Positions 56,665 to 64,000 of a DNA stretch of 64,000 nucleotides are shown in pieces. The translations under genes were made by a program, and so were the position numbers. Source of the DNA: Planctomycetota bacterium (lineage in GTDB: Bacteria > Planctomycetota > Planctomycetia > Planctomycetales > Planctomycetaceae); assembly GCA_016872645.1 (NCBI GenBank), contig VGZH01000003.1:1-64000 (forward strand), read 5' to 3'. Every line of letters begins with the position of its first letter. The stretch's first letter is position 1. A model generated the notes under the pieces. The model saw nothing but the letters and a program-made list of their open reading frames with translations. It was not told the origin of the DNA and did not search any database.

Positions 56665-58395
56665 CTAACCCTTGTCGAGCGTCGAGCGTCCCAGCGCTGT
56701 GTCGAACTCACTGATCGCCGGAATCAGCATCGCGACCGTCGTGAAACCGTAGGCCATCAGGATCGAGAAGCAAACGCCCAAAGTGCCGTGCAGCAAAAAC
56801 TCGGTGATCGCGTAGAACGTCAGGAACGGCAATCCACCCGCCGCCAGTGTCAGCGCGACCGACGGATTTCGGTGCGTCAGCGAGGCGTACAACCCGATGC
56901 TCCCGACGAGGATGAACACCAGGAAACTTTGGAACTGCAAGAAGAACGACGACCGAGCTTCCACCAACAGGATCATGAAAATCACGATGCCGATGAACAG
57001 GAAGAACATCGTCCCCAAGCTGTTGGCAATCGATGCCCGCGAATTGTCAAAACTGAAACCCGCATGCAACCCCAGCATCGCCGCGAAGCCGACTAAGGCC
57101 AGAAAGCTCAGCAGCACATAAAACGAATTCTCAACGCCGACGCCCCCAATCACCAACTGCCAGCCGATCAGCGCCAGCGGAATCGCGATCAACTCTTTCG
57201 TGTTGAACAGCACTCCGCCAAGCTTGCCGAAGACAAATTCTTTGGCCGAGATATCCGTGACCAACAACAACTCCAACGTTTTCGTGTCCTTCTCCGTCGT
57301 GATTGACGTCACTCCCTGAGCATTCACCAGCAACAAGCTCAGCAGACCGAGTGCCACGAATCCGACTCCTGCCGGAGTGACCACGCCCAACAACATCTCG
57401 CCACTGCCGCTCGAAGACCACAACGTCGAGACAACGAATGCCGCGATCGCGTAGTAGACCAACTTGATGAGCACCATCCGTCGGCCATACGCTCGCGTGC
57501 AGATTTCTCGCCACAGGACCGGGTTCGCCCAGATCGTTCGATGTCGCACACGAGTCTCGCCAACCACTTCGGTCTTCTCAGTCTTCGGTGGAGCGAACGA
57601 GGCTTGATTCGGATTCCAGACTCGCAACCGCACGATGCTCACGCTGATCAGAGCAACGGCAAGCAAGCTCAACGCGGACACTGATCGAACTGCCACCTGC
57701 GAGTACGTCAGCCCGCCGTGCGTCTCGAACGGATTCATCACCGACAACAACGCTCGGTACGGATTCAGCAATCCCGCCACGCCGCCAACCACGGTTGACG
57801 AACCGGCAATCGCCACGACCGCTTCGACCGCACCCAGAAACAAAACCAGGCCGAGCACGCAAATCGCCAGCGTCTGGAACGTCTTCTCACGCCAAAATGC
57901 CACCAATCCGCCCCAAGCTCCCGCAGCAAACGTCGCCGCCGTGCAGAGCGCAATGACCCACGCCACTTGATCGGGAGCGACACCTCCCAACAACAGCGTC
58001 ACACAAAACACCGGCACCGAGGTCGCCACCAACACCAGCGGCAGCAACAAGCTGGCCAGTAACTTGCCGAGCACCATCTCGCGCCGCCGCAGGTCCGTCA
58101 TCAACAGCAGAATCAACGTCTGCCGGTCCTTCTCCTGGGCAACGTTTCCGGCGGCGAACAGCATCCCGAAGAACAACACCAACGTCATTTGCAGCAGCGC
58201 GAAAATCTGAAAGATCAAACTTCCAAAGTGGGCGACATCTCCCAAACTACGCACTTGCTGCCAGCCAAAGGTTGCTTGACCGGCCGTGTACATCAGCACG
58301 AACAATCCGGAGACGTAACCGGACCGAATCAAAAAATGGCGCAACCGTCGCGGTGTCGTCAGAGCTTCTCGGCTGAAAATGGGACCGGCGAACAA
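56665..58395 (-). CDS. ABC-2 type transporter permease
   Basis: The 576-residue membrane protein has two sets of hydrophobic helices. Motifs typical of ABC-2 permeases linked to ATPases are AQEKDRQTLILLLMTDLRRREMVLGKL near residue 85 and TEKDTKTLELLLVTDISAKEFVFGKLGG near 375. These are two internally related copies, the cytoplasmic coupling elements. The tandem architecture suggests one polypeptide carrying both half-permeases. No ATPase gene is adjacent, so its energising subunit lies elsewhere. It overlaps functionally with the downstream DUF1559-like gene, which starts four bases after its stop. Confidence 0.88.
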   Translation of the reverse strand: MFAGPIFSREALTTPRRLRHFLIRSGYVSGLFVLMYTAGQATFGWQQVRSLGDVAHFGSLIFQIFALLQMTLVLFFGMLFAAGNVAQEKDRQTLILLLMTDLRRREMVLGKLLASLLLPLVLVATSVPVFCVTLLLGGVAPDQVAWVIALCTAATFAAGAWGGLVAFWREKTFQTLAICVLGLVLFLGAVEAVVAIAGSSTVVGGVAGLLNPYRALLSVMNPFETHGGLTYSQVAVRSVSALSLLAVALISVSIVRLRVWNPNQASFAPPKTEKTEVVGETRVRHRTIWANPVLWREICTRAYGRRMVLIKLVYYAIAAFVVSTLWSSSGSGEMLLGVVTPAGVGFVALGLLSLLLVNAQGVTSITTEKDTKTLELLLVTDISAKEFVFGKLGGVLFNTKELIAIPLALIGWQLVIGGVGVENSFYVLLSFLALVGFAAMLGLHAGFSFDNSRASIANSLGTMFFLFIGIVIFMILLVEARSSFFLQFQSFLVFILVGSIGLYASLTHRNPSVALTLAAGGLPFLTFYAITEFLLHGTLGVCFSILMAYGFTTVAMLIPAISEFDTALGRSTLDKG

Positions 58396-58420
58396 AATCG
58401 TCTCCTTCGGGAATCGCTTG

Positions 58421-58888
58421 TTATTTCTGCCAGTGTCCGCTGCGTCCGCCGGTCTTCTCCAGGAGTTCGACCGGGCCGATCGACATGCCCCGATCGACCG
58501 CTTTGCACATGTCGTAGATCGTCAGAGCGGCGATGCTGACGGCCGTCAGAGCTTCCATCTCGACGCCGGTGCGGCCATGCACTCGGACAGTCGCTTCGAT
58601 GCGGACGGCATCGACATCGACGATCTCGAAGGCGACCTCAGCGCTTTCGAGTCCCAGCGAATGACACAGCGGAATCAGTTCAGCCGTTCGCTTCGTGGCC
58701 ATGATTCCGGCCAGTCGCGCGACCTCGAAGACGTCTCCCTTCGCGACTTGATTGTTGCGGATCAGTTCCAAAGTCGCCGGTTGCATCCGCACGAAGCCGA
58801 CCGCGCGAGCTTGCCGGAGCGTCACCTCTTTCAAGCTGACATCCACCATGCGGCTCGCGCCGGCCTCGTCGAAGTGCGTCAGTTCCAT
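58421..58888 (-). CDS. moaC: Cyclic pyranopterin monophosphate synthase MoaC
   Basis: The 155-residue protein is a complete Moa[26 protein letters not shown] with the catalytic His, then [19 protein letters not shown] and [11 protein letters not shown] with the catalytic Asp and Lys. It acts second in molybdenum cofactor synthesis, making cPMP after MoaA. In most relatives the segment reads LCHPL; here Pro is Ser, next to but not part of the active site. It precedes the ABC-2 permease by 25 bases, so they may be co-transcribed, although no other moa gene is near. Confidence 0.96.
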   Translation of the reverse strand: MELTHFDEAGASRMVDVSLKEVTLRQARAVGFVRMQPATLELIRNNQVAKGDVFEVARLAGIMATKRTAELIPLCHSLGLESAEVAFEIVDVDAVRIEATVRVHGRTGVEMEALTAVSIAALTIYDMCKAVDRGMSIGPVELLEKTGGRSGHWQK

Positions 58889-59022
58889 TTTTCAAGTGCG
58901 GCGAGCCTTCGCCGCTTTCCCTTCGCGGCCAAGCCGCTTCCTATGATTGGACGGACGAATGTTACATTGAAAAGCGGCTTCTCCGCGATCCAAAGCAGTG
59001 ATGAATGACCGCACTCCAAAGG
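58889..59022. repeat. Structured intergenic region with GC-rich palindromes
   Basis: This 134-base gap contains GCGGCGAGCCTTCGCCGC (an 18-base near-palindrome) near 58909, AAGCCGCTT paired with AAGCGGCTT about 35 bases on, and ends ACCGCACTCCAAAGG, the end motif of the inverted repeats at 23894 and 34274. It looks like a decayed or composite copy of that element between moaC and the thioredoxin-NHL gene. Confidence 0.45.
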
Positions 59023-61302
59023 TCACTCGGCAACCGCTTCGAGTTTGATCGTGGAGGACTTGCTGTCGGCGGAGACCTTGATCGGGATGTTCCACTTTGA
59101 TGTCTTCAGCTTGCACAGCCCGCCAACACCATCGCGGCAGTACGAGAATGACAGCGTTAACGCCATTTTTGCCTCACCCGTTTGAGTAGCTAACGGGACT
59201 GAAGCCGTCGCTACCTCGTCATTGACCTCGGTCGGGTGACGACCTTTGAGTTGCTCGGCCGCAATCAGCGTTTGATCACCAACGGCCTCTAACTTGTACG
59301 TCACCTTCGCCAGCTTGTTGAGCTTGTAACCCTCCGGCAGTTTAAAGCGAACCTCCAATTTCAACGCCTCTCCAGCTGCGATGTCCTGCACGGGGAGATC
59401 GACCACGCCCTTCGCATCGGCCGCAGACTCTTCGTCTTTCGGAGGAGGCGGCGGTTGCAGACCGTTGATCTTCAGTTCGGTCATCTCTTTCGATTTGAGG
59501 TCGATCACGCAGATGCGGTGATTGTTCGTGTCGGCGACGAACAGCTTCCCGTTGGCGATCGAGAGGCCAGCCGGCTCAGACAACTGTGCGGGGGAAACTT
59601 CCGCACCGGCTTTGCCGCTGCCTACGAACGTCTTTGCGTCACGCTTCACGGCGTCCAATCGCTTGATCTTGTGGTTGTAGCTGTCGGCAACGAACAGGCT
59701 GCCCTCGTGGTACAGCACATCCAACGGATGCTGAAAGCGAGCCTCTTTGCCGATCCCGTCCACGTCGCCAAAGGCGAACAGCGATTGGCCGCTCGGCAAA
59801 TCGGACGTTCCGGCGACAGTCGTGACTTTACCTTTGGCCGCAATCGGCACTTTGCGAATCGACGATCCTTCGCTGTCGGCGACGTACAGAAACTTGCCGT
59901 CACTGCTGATCCCCGACGGCTGCGCGTACGCGGCCTCGCTGTGAGGCCCGTTCAAAATGTCTTCGCGGCCGCTGCCGGAAAACACGCCGATCAAATCCGA
60001 TCCGATTTCATGTGACCAGAGTTGATGCGGCCCGGCCATCGCGATGTACAACGTGCCGTCGACATGCGAGATCGCCCACGGACTGTTGAGCGCGGTCTTT
60101 CGCAACGCTCCGCCATTTGCACGGAATGACGCCTGCACGCCGGTCCCCGCCAACGTCGTCACTTTCTTTGTGTTCAGATCGACCACTCGCAGCAGGTGAT
60201 TTTCCGTATCGGCCACGTACAGCTTGTCACCAACGAGCACCGTCCCTTGCGGGCGGAAGAAGCTTGCGGACTTATAGTCGCCGTCCTCCGCGCCGGCCGT
60301 TCCGCTGCCGATCACGTCCTGCAGCTTGCCGTCCAGCGACGTCACCACCAGCCGATTATGATTGCTGTCGGTGATGAACAGCTGATTGGATCCCTCGTCT
60401 GCCAAGACTTTTCCGGGAAATCGCAACGCTCCCGGCTTTACACGCTGCCGTTCGAGATCGAACCGCACCGGAGTTTCATCGAGCGTCCCTTTCGCTTTGT
60501 GGTACGCGATGACCTTGGCGATGATCGCGTCGAGCGGTTCGCGGTTCCCCTCACCGGAGATGAAACCGCAGTAGTACCCCTCCGGGTCGAGCAGCACCAG
60601 GGTCGGCCAGGCACGAACGCCGAAGCCACGCCAGATCTTCATCTCGGCGTCGTTGACGATCGGGTGTTCGATCTCGTACCGCAGCGCAGCCCGCCGAATA
60701 TTTTCGGTTTCCTTCTCGTTGTCGAATTTCGCCGAATGAACGCCGATGACGACCAACTCCTTCGGGTACTTATGTTCGAGATACTTCAGGTCCGGCAGAA
60801 TGTGCATGCAGTTGATGCAGCAGTAGGTCCAGAAATCGACCAGCACCACTTTGCCTCGCAAGTCTTTGAGCGAGATCTCGCCCGACGTGTTCAACCACTC
60901 GACGCCGCCATCGAGTTCCGTTCCCTCCATTTTGACCCTTCCCGGGAACGGATTTTCGATGCCGGCCGGTGCTTTATCGTCTGCCTTGTTGTCTTTCTTT
61001 TTATCGGCCGCCTTCTTAGTGCTCTTCCCCGTCGTTTTTTTGGCAGGCTTCGCGGCTGGCTCATCGTTCTGCGGATCAGCAGCCAGAGCGGTCGAGGCCA
61101 GCGGCAATGACGGAAGTCGCGTGCTGTTCATTAAAAAAAACATGATGCTCGCCGCCGCAACCAGCAGCAGCGAGCCAACGATCGTCGCTCGAGGTGACCG
61201 ACGAGAGAGCAAAGGAGACGGTGACAGCTCGACAGGAGTCGGAACGGCAGGCTCGGAAGGCATCGGCAAATCCTCACGATCGGGGAGGGAGAGGGCAGGC
61301 AT
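59023..61302 (-). CDS. Membrane-anchored thioredoxin-NHL repeat protein (NHLRC2-like)
   Basis: The 759-residue protein has a cytoplasmic tail of about 40 residues, one membrane segment (TIVGSLLLVAAASIMFFLM) and a Lys/Ala linker (about 75-115). A thioredoxin-like domain follows, with VVLVDFWTYCCINCMHILPD containing the CINC pair as in NHLRC2. An NHL propeller (about 290-640) has repeats such as LFITDSNHNRLVVTSLDG, LYVADTENHLLRVVDL, FLYVADSEGSSIRKV and LFVADTNNHRICVIDL. The C-terminal 110 residues form a beta sandwich with CRDGVGGLC. The domain order matches NHLRC2. It faces the periplasm. The start could be later. Confidence 0.9.
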   Translation of the reverse strand: MPALSLPDREDLPMPSEPAVPTPVELSPSPLLSRRSPRATIVGSLLLVAAASIMFFLMNSTRLPSLPLASTALAADPQNDEPAAKPAKKTTGKSTKKAADKKKDNKADDKAPAGIENPFPGRVKMEGTELDGGVEWLNTSGEISLKDLRGKVVLVDFWTYCCINCMHILPDLKYLEHKYPKELVVIGVHSAKFDNEKETENIRRAALRYEIEHPIVNDAEMKIWRGFGVRAWPTLVLLDPEGYYCGFISGEGNREPLDAIIAKVIAYHKAKGTLDETPVRFDLERQRVKPGALRFPGKVLADEGSNQLFITDSNHNRLVVTSLDGKLQDVIGSGTAGAEDGDYKSASFFRPQGTVLVGDKLYVADTENHLLRVVDLNTKKVTTLAGTGVQASFRANGGALRKTALNSPWAISHVDGTLYIAMAGPHQLWSHEIGSDLIGVFSGSGREDILNGPHSEAAYAQPSGISSDGKFLYVADSEGSSIRKVPIAAKGKVTTVAGTSDLPSGQSLFAFGDVDGIGKEARFQHPLDVLYHEGSLFVADSYNHKIKRLDAVKRDAKTFVGSGKAGAEVSPAQLSEPAGLSIANGKLFVADTNNHRICVIDLKSKEMTELKINGLQPPPPPKDEESAADAKGVVDLPVQDIAAGEALKLEVRFKLPEGYKLNKLAKVTYKLEAVGDQTLIAAEQLKGRHPTEVNDEVATASVPLATQTGEAKMALTLSFSYCRDGVGGLCKLKTSKWNIPIKVSADSKSSTIKLEAVAE

Positions 61303-61458
61303 CGCGTCAGTCCAATCGGTGCGATGTGTGGACAGCATCTAGGTCGCCCCGCACGCCGTCAAGCGGTCGAATCCTCTCCTGATTGCTCAGCGGCCGGCGG
61401 ACTGGCAGAATGCCCCACCAATCGCGGCCCGCCAAGAGCTTACACACGAGGATCTGTC

Positions 61459-62391
61459 ATGCTGATTTCGGACTTTCGTCGACCTCTGCCAAAAACTCGA
61501 TTCGTCGTCTCAGTCGTGTCAATCCTCTTCTCGCTCGGAGCGCATACGTTCGCTGACGAGAAACTGTTCGTCGCCGAACCGCTCACACAGCCGAAGGAAT
61601 TCACCGGCGGAATCGAAGGTCCGCAGTGCGACAGAGCCGGCAACGTCTACGCGGTCAACTTTAAGACCGATGGGACCATCGGAAAGGTCACGCCGCAAGG
61701 CCAGGGGGAGGTGTTCGTCGAACTCCCCAACAAGAGCGTCGGTAACGGCATCGTCTTCGACCTGGCGGGAGCTATGTACATCGCCGACTACGTGAACCAC
61801 AACGTCCTGAAAGTGGATATGGCGACGAAGAAGATTTCGGCCTTCGCTCACAACGCCGGCATGAATCAGCCTAATGATTTGGCCATCGGCCCCGATGACG
61901 TCCTGTGGGCTAGCGACCCGAATTGGGGGAACAACACCGGCCAGCTTTGGCGGATCGACCGGCATGGCAAAGTCACAAAAGTCGCCGGCGAGATGGGAAC
62001 CACTAACGGCATCGAAGTCAGCCCGGACGGTAAGACGTTGTACGTCAACGAGAGCGTTCAGCGCGGCATCTGGGCCTTCAACATCACCGCCGACGGACTG
62101 CAGGACAAACGCCTGCTGAAACAATTCCCCGATCACGGTTTCGACGGCATGCGCTGCGATGTCGACGGCAACCTTTACGTCACTCGGCACGGCAAGGGAA
62201 CGGTCGCCGTTGTCTCGCCGAAGGGAGAGGTTCTGCGAGAGATCGACGTGCTCGGCAAGATGCCCAGCAACCTTTGCTTTGGCGGCCCTGATGGTCGCAC
62301 GATCTACGTCACCGAAGTCGAACACACGCGGCTGGTGAAGTTCCGAGTCGATCGCCCTGGCCTCGCGTGGCAGCGGTGGCAGAAGAAGTGA
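61459..62391 (+). CDS. Secreted SMP-30/gluconolactonase-like protein
   Basis: The 310-residue product starts MLISDFRRPLPKTRFVVSVV, a signal peptide, with GAGGA six bases before the ATG. It forms a six-bladed SMP-30-like propeller: FTGGIEGPQCDRAGNVYAVN, HNAGMNQPNDLAIGPDDVLW, EMGTTNGIEVSPDGKTLYV and FPDHGFDGMRCDVDGNLYV. The Glu of IEGP, the Asn of NQPND and TTNGIE, and the Asp of DGMRCD are the expected metal ligands. Lactone hydrolysis outside the cytoplasm is likely. A small gene follows after 8 bases. Confidence 0.92.
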   Translation: MLISDFRRPLPKTRFVVSVVSILFSLGAHTFADEKLFVAEPLTQPKEFTGGIEGPQCDRAGNVYAVNFKTDGTIGKVTPQGQGEVFVELPNKSVGNGIVFDLAGAMYIADYVNHNVLKVDMATKKISAFAHNAGMNQPNDLAIGPDDVLWASDPNWGNNTGQLWRIDRHGKVTKVAGEMGTTNGIEVSPDGKTLYVNESVQRGIWAFNITADGLQDKRLLKQFPDHGFDGMRCDVDGNLYVTRHGKGTVAVVSPKGEVLREIDVLGKMPSNLCFGGPDGRTIYVTEVEHTRLVKFRVDRPGLAWQRWQKK

Positions 62392-62399
62392 ACCAATCG

Positions 62400-62807
62400 A
62401 TGTCTCGAACCACGATCACCGACGAAGACCTCCGGGCATATCTTGCCGAGCATTTGCCGGCCGCGCGCATGGCGATGATCGAGCAATCCCTTCGCGACTC
62501 CGAACCGCTGCGCCGGCAGTTGGCGACCATTGCACGCGACAACGATCAAGGAGGCTTTTCCGTCGGCGAAGTCTGGCGACGCGAAAGGCTGAGTTGTCCA
62601 ACGCGTGGCCAACTCGGAGCCTACTTGATGCAAGCGCTCGACGACGGCCCGCGCGAGTACATCGACTTTCATCTGCAAATCATCGGTTGCCGGGCCTGCA
62701 ACGCGAACTTCGCCGACCTGCAACAAGCAAGCGCATCCGCCCCGGAGAAGCAACGCCGACGCCGAAAGTACTTCGAATCTTCAGCAGGCTATCTGCGACG
62801 TGACTGA
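62400..62807 (+). CDS. Small hypothetical protein with H-x5-CxxC motif
   Basis: The 135-residue protein starts MSRTTITDEDLRAYLAEHLP, 8 bases after the SMP-30-like gene. An N-terminal helical half (DLRAYLAEHLPAARMAMIEQ, then LRRQLATIARD) is followed by RLSCPTRGQLGAYLMQALDD and a FHLQIIGCRACNANFADL motif, then a basic RRRRKYFESS. The His and paired Cys recall anti-sigma zinc (ZAS) motifs but have a longer spacing, and no sigma-factor gene is adjacent. I do not recognise the family. Small zinc-binding regulator is a guess. Confidence 0.75.
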   Translation: MSRTTITDEDLRAYLAEHLPAARMAMIEQSLRDSEPLRRQLATIARDNDQGGFSVGEVWRRERLSCPTRGQLGAYLMQALDDGPREYIDFHLQIIGCRACNANFADLQQASASAPEKQRRRRKYFESSAGYLRRD

Positions 62808-62818
62808 CGAACGCCGCC

Positions 62819-63916
62819 TCAAAACTTGACTTCGCCACCGACACCGGGTGAGCCGTCGGTTGGATGGCAATACGGCACAAGCTGAATCTTCGAGTTGCCG
62901 CACAGATGCCGACCGGCAACCGCTTTGCCGACGACAAAGCCTAATGCTCCGCCAAAGAAGACGTCCGACAAGTCATGGTCCTGTTCGTCGATCCGGCTGA
63001 ATCCGACGGCTCCAGCCAACAAGTAGGCTGGCAAGCCGATCTTGCAGCCGTAGTATTCCTCCAATACCGCCGCGATCGCGAAAGTACTCGCCGTGTGGTA
63101 CGAGGGAAATCCATAGTGACCATTCGCCCAATTTGTCGAAGGCCGATCGGTATTCGTGGCGAGCTTTAACGCGGTCACACTGACGCCCGTGATGGTGACT
63201 GCGCTGAGCATCGAGCCCATCACCTCACGAAGATCCTCGTCCTGCGACCAGAGCGAATAGCCGTAAACACCCAGCAAGACGGGAACCTGATACTCCACCG
63301 CTCCAAGATTGCTGAGCAATTGGCCGCCGTTCCCCCAACGATTCGGATGATCGGCGACCCACTCTCGCACCTCTTGATCGACTCCCTCTTCTCGGAACAC
63401 GTACGCAACTCCTCCGGCTGCCGTCAGGATGAGGGCGTTATTCCAATTCAGTACCCCTTTGGCATCGGACCACAGTGTCGGCAGAGCGTTATCGAGGTCG
63501 CAGCGAAAACACAATTCTTTGCAACGGCCATTGCACTCGAACTCGCCATCGGCGAGAGCATCTTCGGAGTCAGAGTTGCCTAGCTGTGAAACGAGCGGGG
63601 GCAAATCCTCGCTTTGCCACAATTTGGGTTCCAGCGACGCCAGATTCATCGAACCATCGGATTTCGGTTCTACAATCGCCGGCCTCACCCCCACGTCGCA
63701 CCGAGTCGGTTGCAATTGCCAGCCAATAGACGTTTTGGCAGTAACTGGGGTCCGCTCCACTTCGGAAACCAAGTGGCACGGCAATTTCCTTTGGGATGTT
63801 GAGAATTGGCCTGCCTGACCCAACGCCGCAGACTGACAACCGACCGCCGCAATGCCGAGCAGTCCAGCAGCCAACCACGAGATTGCCGAACTCTGTCGCT
63901 GCGGTCGCGCTGACAT
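62819..63916 (-). CDS. PAP2 family phosphatase with lipoprotein-type signal
   Basis: The 365-residue product starts MSARPQRQSSAISWLAAGLL, with a lipobox-like AAVGC, then a region of about 130 residues including the Cys-rich CNGRCKELCFRCDLD. The C-terminal PAP2 domain has all three motifs: KLATNTDRP near residue 254, GFPSYHTAST near 268 and SRIDEQDHDLSDV near 307, with the catalytic His residues. It dephosphorylates lipid or sugar phosphates at the membrane. Only part of the helices typical of membrane PAP2 enzymes are visible, so it may be peripheral. It converges with the small plus-strand gene. Confidence 0.9.
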   Translation of the reverse strand: MSARPQRQSSAISWLAAGLLGIAAVGCQSAALGQAGQFSTSQRKLPCHLVSEVERTPVTAKTSIGWQLQPTRCDVGVRPAIVEPKSDGSMNLASLEPKLWQSEDLPPLVSQLGNSDSEDALADGEFECNGRCKELCFRCDLDNALPTLWSDAKGVLNWNNALILTAAGGVAYVFREEGVDQEVREWVADHPNRWGNGGQLLSNLGAVEYQVPVLLGVYGYSLWSQDEDLREVMGSMLSAVTITGVSVTALKLATNTDRPSTNWANGHYGFPSYHTASTFAIAAVLEEYYGCKIGLPAYLLAGAVGFSRIDEQDHDLSDVFFGGALGFVVGKAVAGRHLCGNSKIQLVPYCHPTDGSPGVGGEVKF

Positions 63917-64000
63917 CTGCGGGCTCCGTCCCGGAAATTCCGTCTAATCTCCAAGATCGGTCAACCAGCTTCATGCGGCGGAAGGATTTGGTGGGGAGAC

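Noticed and set aside
1-64000. CRISPR arrays, rRNA and tRNA genes
   Set aside because: No regularly spaced direct repeats and no cloverleaf or rRNA signature were seen on either strand; a tRNA or Rfam scan would settle this.

Overview
The window is a gene-dense stretch (I see no rRNA, tRNA, CRISPR array or phage) from a member of the Planctomycetota. The lineage call rests on family content: four large PSCyt/DUF1549-DUF1553 proteins and three Tat-type DUF1501 proteins, a DUF1559 protein, several secreted Gfo/Idh/MocA oxidoreductases with twin-arginine leaders, PQQ/NHL/WD40 propellers, and a methanofuran-type MfnB homologue. Family or genus cannot be fixed from this sequence alone.

Layout. 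0.1-9.6 kb: a secreted PQQ propeller converges on a Tat Gfo/Idh protein; then a minus-strand sugar ABC operon runs binding lipoprotein, AroE-like dehydrogenase, RbsA-like ATPase, RbsC-like permease, next to a secreted protein of unknown function. 9.6-22.5 kb: a LamG/propeller protein, then a plus-strand run with an M28 peptidase, aldo/keto reductase, FKBP isomerase, esterase, a PSCyt1-DUF1549-DUF1553 plus DUF1501 pair, pterin carbinolamine dehydratase and an M20 dipeptidase. 22.5-32.7 kb: a minus-strand array with a Tat Gfo/Idh, WD40 protein, DUF1501, short DUF1549/1553, long Ig-like/DUF1549/1553, DUF1501, and csrA with its own terminator. 33.2-42.6 kb: cytosolic Gfo/Idh, RNase Z-like hydrolase, secreted amidohydrolase, creatininase-like protein, SprT-like protein, another DUF1549/1553 protein and a TPR protein. 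43.0-46.8 kb: housekeeping dnaG-rpoD. 46.8-50.5 kb: Ldh-type dehydrogenase, leucyl aminopeptidase and a lipoprotein. 50.5-55 kb: a gene-poor scar with a decayed ISAs1-type transposase, then mfnB, a ferredoxin, a Gfo/Idh gene and a broken 2-hydroxyacid dehydrogenase. 55-64 kb: moaC, an ABC-2 permease and a DUF1559 protein in one minus-strand unit; a thioredoxin-NHL protein; an SMP-30-like protein with a small Cys-rich partner; and a PAP2 phosphatase.

The genes mostly describe a heterotroph that processes sugars and peptides at its cell surface (Tat oxidoreductases, sugar ABC importer, peptidases, mutarotase-like and lectin-like secreted proteins). The haem-motif DUF1549/1553 and DUF1501 proteins are the largest uncharacterised group. 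The least explained signals are these: a seven-repeat propeller placed inside a LamG domain; a binding-protein-like domain inside the sugar permease; an AroE paralogue without the usual shikimate loop; and several families of dispersed palindromic repeats, one of which is translated in frame inside a coding sequence. Nothing here can be claimed as a proven new system. The sugar ABC/AroE-like operon and the five-gene DUF1501/PSD array are the best candidates.
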